Shown: positions 34,012 to 47,516, counted from the stretch's first letter. The stretch: 64,000 nt of DNA from Cardiocondyla obscurior (GCF_019399895.1 NC_091871.1:1765001-1829000); one strand, 5' to 3'. Numbers and translations: made by a program. The notes: generated from the sequence alone by a model not told the origin.

Positions 34012-37000
34012 ATGGATGAGAGTATTAAAATAAAAGAAGAGGTAGAAGAGGAGGTGACGACAACTACTAACAAAACCTCCACGAAGCCGTTTCACAGCGT
34101 TGAGGAGTCTTTGTCAAAAAGCAGCACGAACGACGATGTACAGCGCGCGATCGAGGGCCTTAAGGAGATTCCAGATGAAGAGCTGAAGGAGTTCCTCGAT
34201 GATGAGGACTTTATGGAGGGCTTGGACGTCGTGGATGCGTGGGAAAGGGAAGAAGACAAACTTCGCGATATTGAGCAAGACTCCACAAGACCAACCAAGC
34301 AGCGAGAAAATCCTCTTAGGTAGTGTTATTTAATGTAAATGATTTTTATATAACATTGTCACTATACTCTAATACTAGAAATAAAAGCTGTTTAATTGTT
34401 CTCGTCTACGAGTGCAATTATTATATTGAATTTGTTTATTTATAATGTATACATTTATTTGTATTGTACAAATACGCGTTTTAATTTTAAACTTAGATAT
34501 AAGATGTAATGTCAAATAGTTTCTGTTTTCTGTACGTTATATGTGTAATATATTCGTATATACATATATATTATAATATTTAACTCGCAAATTGTGTCTT
34601 CAGCATATAAATGATAAAATGAGTAATTATAGGGAACACCATGCCGAGCCTAAAGGATCTAACAAGCGCAAGAAGTCCAAGAAAGAAGAAAAGAAGCGCG
34701 AGGAGATTCGCCGGGATCCTTCGAAGAGCTCCAAGGACATTGAAAGGGACAAGATACGAACGAAGAGAGACACCGAGAGTAAGCTGCTCGCCGAGAAGGA
34801 AAAGGCGATTAAATACTTGTTGGACTCGGACAAGGTAGTTCCGCCTGGCACGGAAACCGAAGCCATCCAAAGCATCGCGGAAGAGCAAAGAGAGCGAGCC
34901 CAGCGTGAAGCTCAACGAATTAGAGAACGTCGCAGGAGCAAGTCGGTGGAACGCTACAGAAGAGTGAGCCCGGTACGGCGTCGAAGTCCCGATCGACTGC
35001 GGCAGAGTCCTCATCGACGAAAGAGTCCATTAAGCCCGGAGCGTCGTAGAAGTCCCAGATATAGTAGTCCAGCCAGGCGAAAAAATTCACCGCGGTCCTA
35101 CGACCGAAGAAGTCCTAATATAAGTCCAGATCGACGGAGAAGTCCTCGGCGACTCAGTACGGAACGGCGATCTAGCGTCGAACGACGATCTAGCCCAGAT
35201 CATCGATGGAGTTCCGAGCGACGTAGAAGACGTGCCGATTGGGGGTATGAACGGTAAGGAAACACATTCTTAACAACTTTGTTAAAAGATTTTTTAATTT
35301 TTTAAACTCTTTTTGACTCGAGAAAGAGAATCAAAAACTTAATTAAAATTCTTATTTTAATACTATGTAATAATCTTATATATTATTTTGTGTATAAATA
35401 TATTGTAAGTAGTTTATGATAGATAATAACTCTTCAAGCTTAGTGTTTTGTCTTTTATATTACTGTATTGTACAAACATATGCGCGACACAAAAATGTAT
35501 TAGTATTATATCTTACCAATTATCTTGATTAAGCCGGAGAAGCCGATCTTACGAACGAAGGAGTCGCAGCACGGACCGCTCGAGAAGACGATCACCAAGT
35601 CGTTCCCCGTCGAACCGACGGTACAGTCCTCGCCGCCGAAGTCATTCACGCTCACGCAGCAGGTCGTTCGAGAAGCGAACCAGAAAGCGTTCGCCCTTCT
35701 TCAACGAATTGGTAAGACAGCTGAACAGAAGCAAAGCAATGTCGACTAGCGGAAACGTAAGTGGATACGGGTCGTCTGTGACGATGGAAGGAGTTGCACC
35801 GCTGTACAATCCGCCAACATATCAACAGGAAACCGAGCCGAGGCCACCGTTACCGGGAATGACGCCGCCGCCGCAGCCACCACCGCCGCCGCCGCCTCCA
35901 TCTTCAGCACCTCCATACATTCATCAGTCTCTTCCACCGTTGCCGCCGCCATCGTCGTCAGCTATGATATCGCCTATGCCAAGCGGACCGTTTATGAACT
36001 TCGAGCCTATGCTCTCAGCATCTCTGGGCCCTCCATCCAATTACTCGTCCAACCCGGCTCTGTACAACCAGTCGAACTCCGTTCCTATCCAAGCACCTCC
36101 ACCGCCGGTGATATGCTCGCCGATGCTTTCCATGCCAACGCCCTCGCCTCAGCCTGTACCTCCTCCTATGATAGATGCGCATAAATCGTATCCTTCATCG
36201 TACCCTGTACCTTTCGTCCAGCAGCCTGTTCATCAATCTACAAACATATCTTTAAACGAACCAATAACACCTTCAACGTCGTCGCAGAGCTACACAGAAC
36301 GAGGACCAGCACCGTCGTCGTCATCGTACAACGAATCTTCTTCCCCGCGACAGGAGCGAATGTTAACGCCCCCTGCTCCACCCGTCATCTCCATGCCACA
36401 AGTAATTGCAGCACATACGATAGTGATTAGTATTTATTAGTAAATTCGGCAAAAAGTGTTTATCGCTATGTTAAAGTTAATGAGTATTAATTTATTTTAA
36501 TTCACGAAACGTTGTGTTTGTTTTAATCGTGTATTTTATTTATAGAAATGAATATTAATGTTACTTTTGTGGCTTGATCTTGCAGCAAAAGACCAGCTTA
36601 TCCAGTCTGCTGGAAGCGTCTGTTTCAGCCAAAGGTGCGAGTATGTTTAAATTTTTTATGTGTTCGATCGCGTAAAGATTTAATGAACTGATACAGTTCG
36701 CGCTTTTTGATCGATCACAAGGATACAAATACTTTTTATGTATCCTATTTATTGGCTTTTATTAATTTTTTATATTTTCTTTGTTTTACATCTTTTAGAG
36801 TCATCTAATATACCGGTGCTGTATCCAGGTAAGAACTTTCAACCTCACTTTTTAAACTTATTTTAAATTATTTATTAAGCACGCCACGTGGTTTGTGTGA
36901 CATGTTTAAGATACGCGTTCAAAGTGAATCTTTGTTAAAAAATACTTTACGTAATTAAAAAAACGTGCGTGAAAATCACAAGAAGCATGGTATATTTTAT

Positions 37001-37947
37001 AAAACGATAACAGTGTATACATGTAATTCGGAATTTTATTCTACGCGACTCTTTTCTTTGTTCCACTGATAGGATTCATCCCTGAAATAATGCGAAATTG
37101 CGAACAAGCGCTATTCAATCTCCCGGCGGAAGACCCACGTTTAAAGATGAAGGGTCGATTTTTCTATGATCGCAGCGAAGAAAACGATACGAAAGACATT
37201 CTCGAGGATCATACATCGAACTCAATACTCCTGCAAAAGAGCAAGACCAAGATTTTCTGGGCAGAGTGTAACGCGGAACAGTCAGTGCCAGTCCCGAAAA
37301 CGGCGACGCAAATGCATCAAAAAATCTGTCAGACAGACGAGGTGATGACAGACTCTAAGGGTGTGCAAATAGGACCCATCATGATCAACTGTGCAACGCA
37401 AGTCAAGCCGGAAGATATTTTTGAGCATGTCAAGGTGAAAGAAGAGAAGCGGCCAGTAATGAATCGTGTCAATTGGGGTGGCACGAGGGACACGTTCGAG
37501 TTAAAATCCAAGTACCGCGAGAAGGATGACCTGAGATGGAATGTAAGTAATTCGCAGGGGCGCCCTTACGAGTCGGAGCCTAAGCGTTTCGATACCATAG
37601 ACGATTCGGTAAAGTTGAGGCTGAATTCGCCTGTTACAAACAGAGATGAGTTTTCTTCTCACTCCGATATGCGCGATCACTACAGTCGCGAAACATATAC
37701 GCCAGAGTATCACAGACGTTCTATGGAGCATGACGATTTTCTCGACAGAAGGAGCGATCATAGCCGTGGAGAAAGCCCGATGGAGATAGCAGAATCCGAT
37801 GAGGAACTGATGCCTGGCCATGCGTTTCAAAGGGGATCCGAATGGCAAGGGAAAGGAAAGATTTTGAAAGGCAAGAGCCATAATTTGCAAGGAAAGCATG
37901 GAGAAAGACCACACCGCACTCAGGCAAGTTTTCGGGACAAATTTTAA
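34012..37947 (+). CDS. RS-domain, proline-rich nuclear protein
   Basis: Probable splicing or RNA-processing factor; exact family not recognised. Model: 34012-34319, 34633-35253, 35534-36401, 36586-36634, 36799-36828 and 37073-37947, in frame for 916 aa. The N-terminus is acidic (IPDEELKEFLDDEDFMEGLD). A Lys/Glu-rich helix (about 110-200) and a long Arg-Ser domain (about 215-375, many RRSP repeats) follow. A Pro-rich low-complexity region with an 8-Pro run lies near 421. The C-terminal third is charged and contains NLPAEDPRLKMKGRFFYDR and KIFWAECNAEQ, conserved-looking blocks I cannot name. The second exon's start is uncertain. The strong acceptor at 34603 is out of phase with exon 1 and gives a stop, whereas AG at 34632 (or 34623) keeps frame; ATG 34619 could also be a separate start. 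AATAAA at 38466 and 38555, and one inside intron 1 at 34380. Confidence 0.72.
34380..34385 (+). terminator. AATAAA inside intron 1 of the RS-rich gene
   Basis: The first coding exon reads directly into a TAG at 34321-34323 if not spliced, and AATAAA follows 57 bp later. This would allow a short acidic protein (103 aa) by intronic polyadenylation. Use of this signal is inferred only. Confidence 0.35.
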
Positions 37948-38716
37948 AACAATTCACTGCATAAAAACAAATATATCCACTTCGCACGACTAATTTCATT
38001 ATATGTGTGTATATATACATATACATATATGATGTTTGTGTGTATAAAAGCCGGTAAAAAATATGTTGAGCAATGTGAATGATTAATCGATGAACGATAT
38101 TGATTTTGATAGTACTATATGTACTAAATTATTAAATGAAAAATAACTAGAATCCAGTTTTCACGATAAATATCGGAGTATGAATTTATAATGAACAATA
38201 GTAAAGCAACAATTATATAGAGCATATGTTCAAGTATGCATAAATGTGTTTCGAGGGATTGATTAAGTAAATTGTGCTACAATGGACAACGTAAAAACGT
38301 AAATAATGTTTTTTTTTTTAATCATTAAGAAAATTATAATCAAACTTATGTTACATATGTACATCTAAACTAATAATAAGGTTTCGTATAATATACCTTG
38401 ATACTTTGATTTTTGACATTTTATTTATGTTATTTTTGCTAAGCATATGATACCACTATTAGTGTAATAAAATAAATTCTTATGACGATAATTATATATA
38501 ACAAAACTGTAAAGGTTCGAAACAAAGTGTGGTGTAATTGAAATTTTGAACATAAATAAAAGCTACAAGTAAAATGTATATGAAATCTTGGAACGAGCGT
38601 TCAATTTTATCTTTTATTTTGAAGATAAATATATTTTTGTAACTTCTTTTTTTTTTTTTAAATAAAAATAGTTGTATTAATTTTTATTTTATTTCAGCAT
38701 ATCGTTTCCGCAACTA

Positions 38717-38962
38717 TTAGGACTTGTTCTTTTTATACGATGTCGCATACAACCAGAAACTGAATTTAGCTTTCAACTGCTGCGTCTTATTATTTTCTTT
38801 AAAGATCAATGTACGCCTCAAGTTAATCTCTAATGATTGCAAGCGTTGCACGGCGCCGTTCAAGTATTGCATCATATTGTGCAGCTGGTAAGTTTCGTCT
38901 TGTAACGATCGTCTCGCATGTCGTCCGTTGTTTTTCGTTTCTTGATCCACGCTATTCTTCAT
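38717..38962 (-). CDS. Small coiled-coil hypothetical protein
   Basis: An 81-aa single-exon frame, ATG complement at 38960-38962. The middle is a regular amphipathic helix (YQLHNMMQYLNGAVQRLQSL), the N-terminus is polar, and the C-terminus is basic and aromatic. A minus-strand AATAAA (38683-38688) lies about 29 bp past the stop, and a stop in frame upstream marks this as the whole ORF. No family was recognised. Caution: the plus strand carries good splice sites around the same bases (acceptor at 38697, donor at 38888), so it may instead be antisense to a 3' exon of the RS-rich gene. Confidence 0.35.
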   Translation of the reverse strand: MKNSVDQETKNNGRHARRSLQDETYQLHNMMQYLNGAVQRLQSLEINLRRTLIFKENNKTQQLKAKFSFWLYATSYKKNKS

Positions 38963-39079
38963 TCCATTTTATATTATTTTCACGAGGACGACAGTTTATT
39001 CAATATATAGTTATGATTTTTCCGTCTAACTTTAGATATAATATATTATATAAAATAATCCTCATATACACGAGCTAAT

Positions 39080-40140
39080 AAATTTCTCTTATCTTTATTT
39101 ATTATTGAAAAATTGATTTAATTAAATTTTTATATGATATACGTGTACTGTTTTTCGCATTAATTATTTACTCGTGTCATCAATTAAAGATTCCACCGTC
39201 ATTTAGATCAATTAATTGCCGATTTAAGCGAACGCGCAAACAGCAATATAGGCAGTTGCTAATCGATTTATACCTATATTTTACAAATAAAAACTAATTT
39301 TCGCATTTCAGGGAAATATGCGCCAGGTTATTTAAAAAATGCGTTTATCAGCAGCAAAACTTTGAAAAAAAAAGAATAAAAAAGGAAAATAATTGCACTT
39401 TTAATCGCAACATAAATCCCTAGTAGCGCGCTCTTTAGAAGTTAATTGCGCTGCAAATTGCATTCTTTTAATCTTCCGGCATGGCTCCGTTCAATTCCAA
39501 TTACTCTAGCGAGCAATTTATACCGTAATTTGGCGTATGTTCAGTCTATGAACGGTTCGGTTCGGATTGCTCTCGCAAATTCCGCTTAAACTTTGCCTCG
39601 TCATCGCGAGATCGCTCAATGATCTCTGGCGGAAATCGCGAGCCGCCTTTCATTTACTTCACCACAAAATGCTTGCTTGCGACGTTATTTTAGCTTTCTT
39701 GTTTAACAAATGTTGACGAACGACGGAATAACGTCGCGGGTGATAATTGTCGGAAGTTCGTGAATGGAAATCAATTTTGGGAGAAGATGGGTCTGATTTA
39801 ATTAAATTTAAGAAATTTAAGTCAATCGATTAATATCGCTTTATTGCTTTGAAAAAAAATACAATATTCTTTCCTTTTATTTTTTAATATTAGATTTGTA
39901 ACAATCGAATACGTGATTCACTAAAAAGAAAAAGATCGAAGAATTTCTTTCCAAGAGAACCGAGTAATATATTCAAGTCTGTGACAAGATTTCGCTTTGT
40001 ATTTCAAGAATGTATTTCAAGTACGACAAAAGCCCGGGGTATTTCGAAGCTAAAATCTCGCTCAACGGGATCTCGTGCAGCGAGGAGCTGATTAAATAAA
40101 ATATAAATCTCTAATTTAACGAGAATAAAACGGCATTATT
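39080..40140. other. AT-rich intergenic DNA
   Basis: No exon-like or family-like sequence was recognised. Composition turns sharply GC- and CpG-rich at about 40140, marking the edge of the next gene's promoter region. Confidence 0.5.
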
Positions 40141-41874
40141 TCGGCGTTAGATCGCGGGGCGTGGGAGGAGGAGGGAAACGACGCGCGGCAACGCGCCGGT
40201 AGGGGGTGAACTCTAGCGGTGAGTAAAGGCGTCCGCTGTTGTCAAGCGACTTGGCGTCGCGTTGGTAGGCCTGCGGCAGTCGCTACGGAGCGGTCCTGAA
40301 GGTCGGTTGTCGAGACGCGCGCGGCGCCTCTCTCTTGCTCGCTTCTTCTCTCTTCCGCCGCCGCGAACATTCGCCGCCGCGCGCGCTTCCCCGCGGCCGA
40401 TTTGCCAAGCATTCGGCATGGATCCAGCTCCATGTTCGCCCGTGAAAGCGATGCGGTGTCCCCGCGGTTAGGACGTTGTGCTCGTGTGCTCGTGTGCGCT
40501 GTGGGAACGTCGCGCGTAACCCGTCGTGGAAGCCGCGTGACCGTGCGTCCGATTAACGCCGTCGCGATCGGTGCCCGTAGGTGCGCGTCCGCGAGCGAGT
40601 GGCGCGTCGGACAATCTCGTCTCGTGCGTCTCAGTGTGGCGTGGCGGCACGGGAGCAGCCGCGGCAACGCTCTCGGTTCGGTGCGATCGCTGCGCGGCGT
40701 CCGCGTCCGGGTCCTGACCTGCGGAGGCCGAGCGCGGCAGCGACGCGGAGAGCTGGCGAGGAGGAGCGCTCGTCGGCTCGCGTCGGCGGTGGCGACGGCG
40801 ACGACAGCAGCGGCGGCGACGGCGCGTGCTGCGAGGACGAGGTGAATGCACGGCGGCCGCGGTGTGTGTGCCAGTGGTGTGCGCGCTCGTCGCCCGTGGA
40901 AACCCGCCAAAACCCGCGGCCGCGAACAACCATCACCGCCACCAGTACCATCAACATCATCGCCGTAGTCCGCGACACCGTCGTCCGGAGTGAAAGGAGC
41001 AGCACGGCAGCAATAGTAACAACAGGAACAACGATATCAACGGCGAAGACGTGGACGGCTGTGGAAGCTACAGGAGTCGGGCAGCAGCGGAAACATCGGC
41101 GGTGGTCGCGGTTTCGTTAATCGCGCGCGACAACGACGACGGGGTGTTATTGTTGTTATTGTTGCCGCGCCGTCTGGACGGGCAACGACGTTGTTGTCCC
41201 GGCGTATCGGGGCGTCGCGGCGCCGCATTTCACGCGACGCCGGCCGCGAAATAGAAAGAGGCAGCGGGAGGCCATCGCGCCCGCGTGACGGTAGCGGCGA
41301 CGACCACGGCCGCGGCGGCGATCGCCAAGCTCGCGGGCTGCCGTTCGCGACAGCGACGTCGGCGGCTGCGTTCTGTTATTATTTTGCCGCGGTGCTTTTG
41401 ACCCTTCGTGCCGGGCGAGTTCATTGCGGCGCTGCCGCGGGGGTGTCAGCCGGTAGTACGTCCGCGCCGCGTATCCGCCACCTTCGTCCCTCATCCCACT
41501 GTCCGCCGTCTGGCGGCGGCAGGAGCGCCGGCGTCGGCGGCCAGGCCGCCTCGTGATCGGCGAACGCGAGGACAGGAGCGCCGGAGGATCGGGGCGCGTC
41601 CCTAAGGTGTCCGTCGTCGGCCCCGCTGGGTCCTCGGGCCGATCCGCAGCGAGAGGGGTACCGGGGCCCGCATCGAAGAGGAAAAGGAGACACTCCCCGC
41701 CCCGCGATCGCGCGCGCGACCATCGTACCACGTGATAGTCGTCGCGACGGCGGGACGAGCGAACGGCCGGGCGGTAAGTCAGTCAGTAGTTCAGTTCGCG
41801 AGGCCGCGCGGGGCGTCACGCGGTGACGCCGATGACCATAACCTGAAAAAGAGGAAGAGGCCGGCGCAACATAA

Positions 41875-41905
<31 letters not shown>

Positions 41906-43080
41906 TATTTTTCCCTTTTCTTTCGTTTCTTTTCTCTTCGTCCGCTTTTGCCCTTTCCCGTCGACGAAAACAACGCCACCTGATCGAAGAAAGCGCGCTT
42001 CGTAACACGGGACTCGTCCACCGTCACGTTCCGGAAACATCGTGGGAAAGCGGAAGAGGAGTCCTACCCGCCGACCGGAAGACTTGGCTGCTCTACGACG
42101 AGAAGTTAAGGACCACGCAGAGGGCGGGAGAGACGCGCGCGAGGTTTCACGGCCGGCGGCGACTCTATTGCGATCGGCGAAGGGAAAGGCGCCGCCGGTG
42201 AGCACAGTCATCGTACGCTTGTGGATTCTGTCTACGTGAGCGCGAAGAAGCGGTCCTATCGCGTTTCCCGGCCAGAGAGGGCAATCTCGCGTTATGCCCG
42301 CGGTGACAGCTTGGAGATAACTTCGGGGCCGGAAGTGACCCCGTAATCGCGAGTGGCTCGGCAGTTTCGCGCGCCAAGACCCAGCGAGCATCCAGGTTCT
42401 CGTCTGTCGCTCTCTCTTTCTCTCTCTCTCTCTCTTTTTCTCTCCCGCACCGCCACGTATCGCTGTCATCGACATCGCCACTGTCTACACTCACCCCTCC
42501 TCTCCACCTGCACGGTCCGTATCGTCAAGTGCGCGACTGTCGAGGAGAACACCAGTGAAAACGTACCGCGGTGTGCGTAGCCGCGCGTCATACCCGGTAC
42601 GCATAATCTACGTATACGTACATACGCTCGTACATCTGTGCCCGCCGCCGTCGTCTAGTGTGTCCGATAAGTGCAAGGTATTCTTTCTCCCGCGCCCGCG
42701 TGTGTGTGTATTAGTGCATATTGTGTGCGTACGAGTTCATCATCTGTCTCACTCTCAACCGGATATACATCTACCTGCCCCCGCACCCCTTGCCCATCGC
42801 TCACGCGGCGCGTCGCCGGCCTGTGTTCCTTCCCGCCGACTGCATCGTCGGAAGAGGGCTCGTACGAGCGTGACGGACAAAGAGGGACGCGCTGCGGCCC
42901 GCGCGAAGAAAGGTCGCGTTGAAGGTAAGTGGCTCTGCGCTCGTGTCTTTTTCTTTTCTCTCAAACTCGTTCCCGCGCGCGTGGGCTCCGCCTTTGAGGT
43001 TAGAAACGCAACGGGCCGTGCAAAACGGCCGGAAGGTAGCGGCGTGTCACGCGCGTTTTCCGTGACGCGCGCATGACGCC
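40140..43080 (+). promoter_or_regulatory. CpG-rich promoter and long 5' leader of a large gene
   Basis: About 3 kb of dense CpG, with GCG/ACG/CAA triplet tracts, inside AT-rich DNA. Long open frames exist on both strands in several registers, as GC-rich sequence permits by chance, and none has a recognisable domain. Good plus-strand donors end candidate leader exons: GCG|GTAAGT at 41774 and GAAG|GTAAGT near 42925. Overlapping insect initiator-like TCAGT motifs lie at 41779-41795. I read this as promoter plus untranslated first exons of the gene whose first coding exon may be at 55199. That link is inference. Confidence 0.5.
41875..41900 (+). repeat. 26-T homopolymer
   Basis: An uninterrupted T run followed by a longer pyrimidine-rich tract to about 41960, within the CpG-rich block. 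It could serve as the polypyrimidine tract of an intron beginning at 41774. Confidence 0.8.
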
Positions 43081-46000
43081 CGAAATGCACGTTAGGAAAG
43101 GAGACGATCGTAAGTTCGAGAGACCCCGTCGAGTTTTCGGGCCCGTCCAGGCGAACCTAACCTTAAAAGCGCCGAGCGATTACGCCGTTCAATGCTCTCC
43201 GCCGCCACTCGCAGACCTCGACGCGCCAGTTAAACAGCTGTCTAAACGGCGGCCGCCGCGAGCGGCGAATCCCGCGCTCTCTTTTTTTTTTTTTTTCTTC
43301 TCTTTTTTTCTTTTCTTTCGTTGAGTCCCATGCGTCCCTGATTCGCGAGTAAAACGTGACGCTCGTTAACCCGAGGCTGCCCACGCGACGTGAGTTAAAA
43401 CGATCCGTGACCGTGATTGGATCTAATACTTCTTTCTCAGATTAGTTTTCAAAAGCCAATTATAATTCTGAATGGTTGTGATTCGCGTCGCGAAATAAGT
43501 CCGATATATCGCGATAGCGATCACATTATTGCTGTTTTTTTTTTATTTTTATTTTTTTTTTTTTTTTTCTGTAAAGAGAAAGCAGGTTCGATTAGAATTA
43601 ACGTTTATTAATTCCGATTAGTTGGTGCTTCTTAAACTCCAGTCTTTGATTTTTTACGGCGCTTGATATCGTTATCAGAAAGCAGGAGACGAATATTTAT
43701 TTGAATATTTGAAAAAAAAAAGTCAATAATTTGTTGAAAGTTAATCAATCGATATTGTGAGTCATCGTGTATTATCATCCGAATTTGTGTATTTTGTACA
43801 CGAGATTATCGATACGCTTCGATATCTTTAAAAAAAAAAATTCCAAATGTGTGACAGAAGCTTTTAAAATATCTCGGATATCTTATATATATATATTTTT
43901 TTTTCCTTAAAAGTATATTTATTCTTTTAGTCTAGAATGCTTTTTCTAACGCGAATGGAATTTGAAAATAGAGAAGATACGAGTGGAAAGATACGATATA
44001 CGCAGTAAAAAAATAAAAAGAAGAAAGAAAACGGGAATTGTATTAAATTTAACACGCATCACATGTTAGAATTTATTCTCTCCAAGATGGAGTTTTTGCG
44101 GCGACTTTCCTCGTCAGATTCCGCAGTCAGTCCGCGTTGCCGAAAGTCATTATTGCAAAAATCCTACAGGTGGCAACACTATGTAAGGGTGATATCGCGA
44201 GACGTCTTCGCGTCACTGCATTTCGCGTTATCGCGCAATCACGTAACTGCGCGTGTCGTGGCCGAAAATACTGGCGGACGTTGAAGAAAAAGCCGGAAGA
44301 GCGGGGTCCGCGACGACGGGTGAAACGCCGATATCTCGGGGTCGAACGAACGGGTTTTCCCCCGAAAACTGATACGGATTAATTCTCAGAAGATTACGCT
44401 CGAGACGAAACCGGCCACCTTATCTCTCGGGCTATCGACGCGTTTTCTCATAACTTTACGAGTTTAAATGTCGTCCCGCATTGCCAGACGGAACAGATGG
44501 ACTCGAGACCCCTTTCTTTCTCACCTGACCGCTCCCGCCGAACCGGCCGCGGCTCTACGATCGTTATTCGACACTGAATTAATTTTTTTTACTACAGAGA
44601 CGTCCCATATAATTTTTTTTTATTAATAGAAAATATTGGTACACACTTAAAACGTTTTTATTAATTTATTTATATTTTTTGTTAATTGCACGATTTGTAT
44701 AACTTTAATATAAATCAGGGATACACTTGTCGAGGCAAATAATACGCTAGCAAGGTTTAAAAGCTTCTGTTACACGTGTAAGGTTTTTATTTTTTAATTA
44801 TACGTTTGAGATAAATCTCCGCGAAATATAATATTGTAAAAGCAACTGTGATTCCGGGACAATCGCCGGGCTCATCTGCATTATTACGCAAAGACGCGCA
44901 AGTGTGCGGGTTTCCGTGCGGCGGTTCCACCGATTGTGTTTTCGAACATCGATTCTCGAGCTCGGCCCACGTGTACGTGCGCGGCCTTCCGAAATAAGAC
45001 CCTAATTTTGACGCTCGGCGACGTTATTATCAGTTTGATATTAAATTACGTGTCTCGAATCAATAACTCGCTTCGGACGGAGTTGCGATTACTTCGGTGG
45101 CGATAAAAATTGTCTCTTTTATTTTATTTTTTTCTTTTGTCTTTTATATTTATTTTTCTCCCCCGTAAATTACACCGCAAGTTACCACGTGAATTTTCTC
45201 TCCGCCTTCCTCTTGAGGGAACCGAACGTTACGGACGCGTACAACTTGTCGTCAGGATCTCCGCTTTATTGATTTCGTATATGACTTTCGACGCGTCGAC
45301 GCTAACAATGCCGTTCCCTGAAACGTGTCGGAGTCACCCGTCTACTTAAAACTGGAATGCGGCACTCTCCGCTCGTATTGATTAGCATGATTTTGTTTCG
45401 CGTGCCTACCCGCGCCCCTCGAGCCGAACGGCCGAGCACCTTTAACGTCGACGATAAGCTTGATCCTCGCGGACGAGATGCATCTCCCTTTGCCCAAGCG
45501 GGTCACAAAGATCGCTCTTATTTTCGTTCCCGTTAAATTCTTCCCGCATCGCGGCAGCGCGAAGGTCACAGGGCGTTGCAACTCTCGCGGGATGCTCGAT
45601 AAAATGAATTTCGGTGGATCGATTTTCCCTCGCGCGATAGAGATTTATCTTTGTTCCACGCTGGAAGTGAATTAGCTTCTCTCATCAATATGAAAGGTAC
45701 TTTCGAGTTTTATTAGCGTTTTATATTTTTAGCCGTCACTAATGAAGCGCGGATCGCTTTTCTTACTCTGCAATTGCGTTTACGTAATAGCGTTTATGTA
45801 AAACTCCATCTAAGAATTGCCCGATAAAATCGTTATAGCGCAGTATACGCCGGGCCTACGTTGAAAGAAGAGGGTAAAGAGAAAGCCAGCCTGACAAACG
45901 TTGAAATTCGCGCTTAAAGGCCCGGCGGATTCTTTTTTTTTATTTCTTTTTTTCTTTTATTTTTTCCCTTTTTCTTTTTTCTCTTCTCGCCGCCACGACG

Positions 46001-47514
46001 CCTGCTTAATCAGCGCTCTTTCTTATCGTCGCAATGTGTACCGTGATTGATTCATCGCTCGCGAGATATTCGATCGTGAAATTCCACGAACACGATTACG
46101 CGATATGTTTTTTTTTCTCCCTTCCCCTCCTCGTTTTCTTTTTTCATCGACCGTTGTTTCACAGGCCTGTCGAACTGTAAAATCGGGAGAAATGCGAACG
46201 AGGTGCCGAACGGGGTAGGTCAGTTACGGACAACATTTATCTCGCGTGTGTTTGCAGCGCGTTAATCGGTTTGGCACCGCGATGGAATCTTTTTTGGTAT
46301 TTTTTTGGCTTATCGAGCGCGAGCGCACCTTGGTTTGCGCGGTGAAAGAAGTACGTACTGATAAAGCCCGACCGGACGCGCGATTACGTCGCCGTTGAAT
46401 TTTTATACATGGCTCTATAGAAGATTAAGAACTTAAAAAAAAATATATATATATGTATATAAATTTTTTCAATGCCTATATTAAAATCAACCAACCAAAA
46501 CCGGCTAGAACTAAAACTGTGGGAGAGTCTTACAAAAGCAATATACTTTTTATCAATTCATGTTAAATAATATATTTTATTTTAAAATATTTTAAATAAT
46601 TGAAAAGATATATGGCAATATTATAAAGCATCGTTAAAATTTCTGCAAAAAAAAAAAAGAAAAAAAAACGGGCAGCTTTTAGACCGTGGAAAATATGATA
46701 CGAATAGCTTTAGGTAATACGTTTCGATATATTTTATGCTTAAAATATCTTCGCATCGATTCTGCTTCTTTTTTTTCTTTTTTTTTTTGTTGACTCGTTT
46801 TAATTTCATAGCCGATATGGAAAGACGAGCTTTTTCTTACCCGTCATTCCTTTTTCGACGCTTCCAGCTCAAATGCACGTCGAAGTCGCAGGATCGCTGG
46901 GTTAATATGAGCCTGTGAAACCCCATTTAAGAGAAAAAAAACCCTCCATTCGAGAGAGGTTAAGGTCGGGTTTAGTCCCGCGTTTCGTTTTTTTGTCCCG
47001 TTACCCTTTAACCACGTGCTTACGGGAAGTATTCTCGTAAAATTCTGACCTTCTAAACCCACGTTCCGCGTTCGAGAGGCACCGAAAGAATTGTCTGACC
47101 TTTTGCCGACGCCCGTGCGCGGACTTTGAGGGAAAGCGACCCTGATGCCGATCCGTTTAACAGACTCCCTCGCGCGAATCGGAGACTTAAGCCGGTACGA
47201 GTCATCGTTAAACGCGACGTACGTTTAATTTCCTTTGATCTTTTCTATTTGCGAATCCTCCTCCGCGTCGCGTTCCTAGTACTTGAAATCATAATTCGCC
47301 CGTGACGTGTCCCCGATGATCCTTGTCATACTTCTTTTTTTACAACGCTGCGTCATACGAACGCTCTTGCGGGAGAAACGCATCGGGTGCCATCGGTACG
47401 CGTGTCAGCCGCGCGATAGGCAATGCCACCGATCGGTGTTCGTGTTAAGACTTCTCGTAAGCTCGTTTTTAATATATTAAAATACGCATAGAAATAGTAC
47501 AAGTGTAAATATAC

Positions 47515-47516
<2 letters not shown>

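Noticed and set aside
35525..35749. 74-codon frame through the RS region
   Set aside because: It is the wrong register of exon 35534-36401; the true frame continues the Arg-Ser repeats in phase with both neighbouring exons.
40242..42481. Long open frames (up to about 220 codons) on both strands in the CpG-rich block
   Set aside because: They overlap in several registers, are Arg/Ala/Pro-rich as expected from CpG-rich DNA, and show no domain or splice logic.
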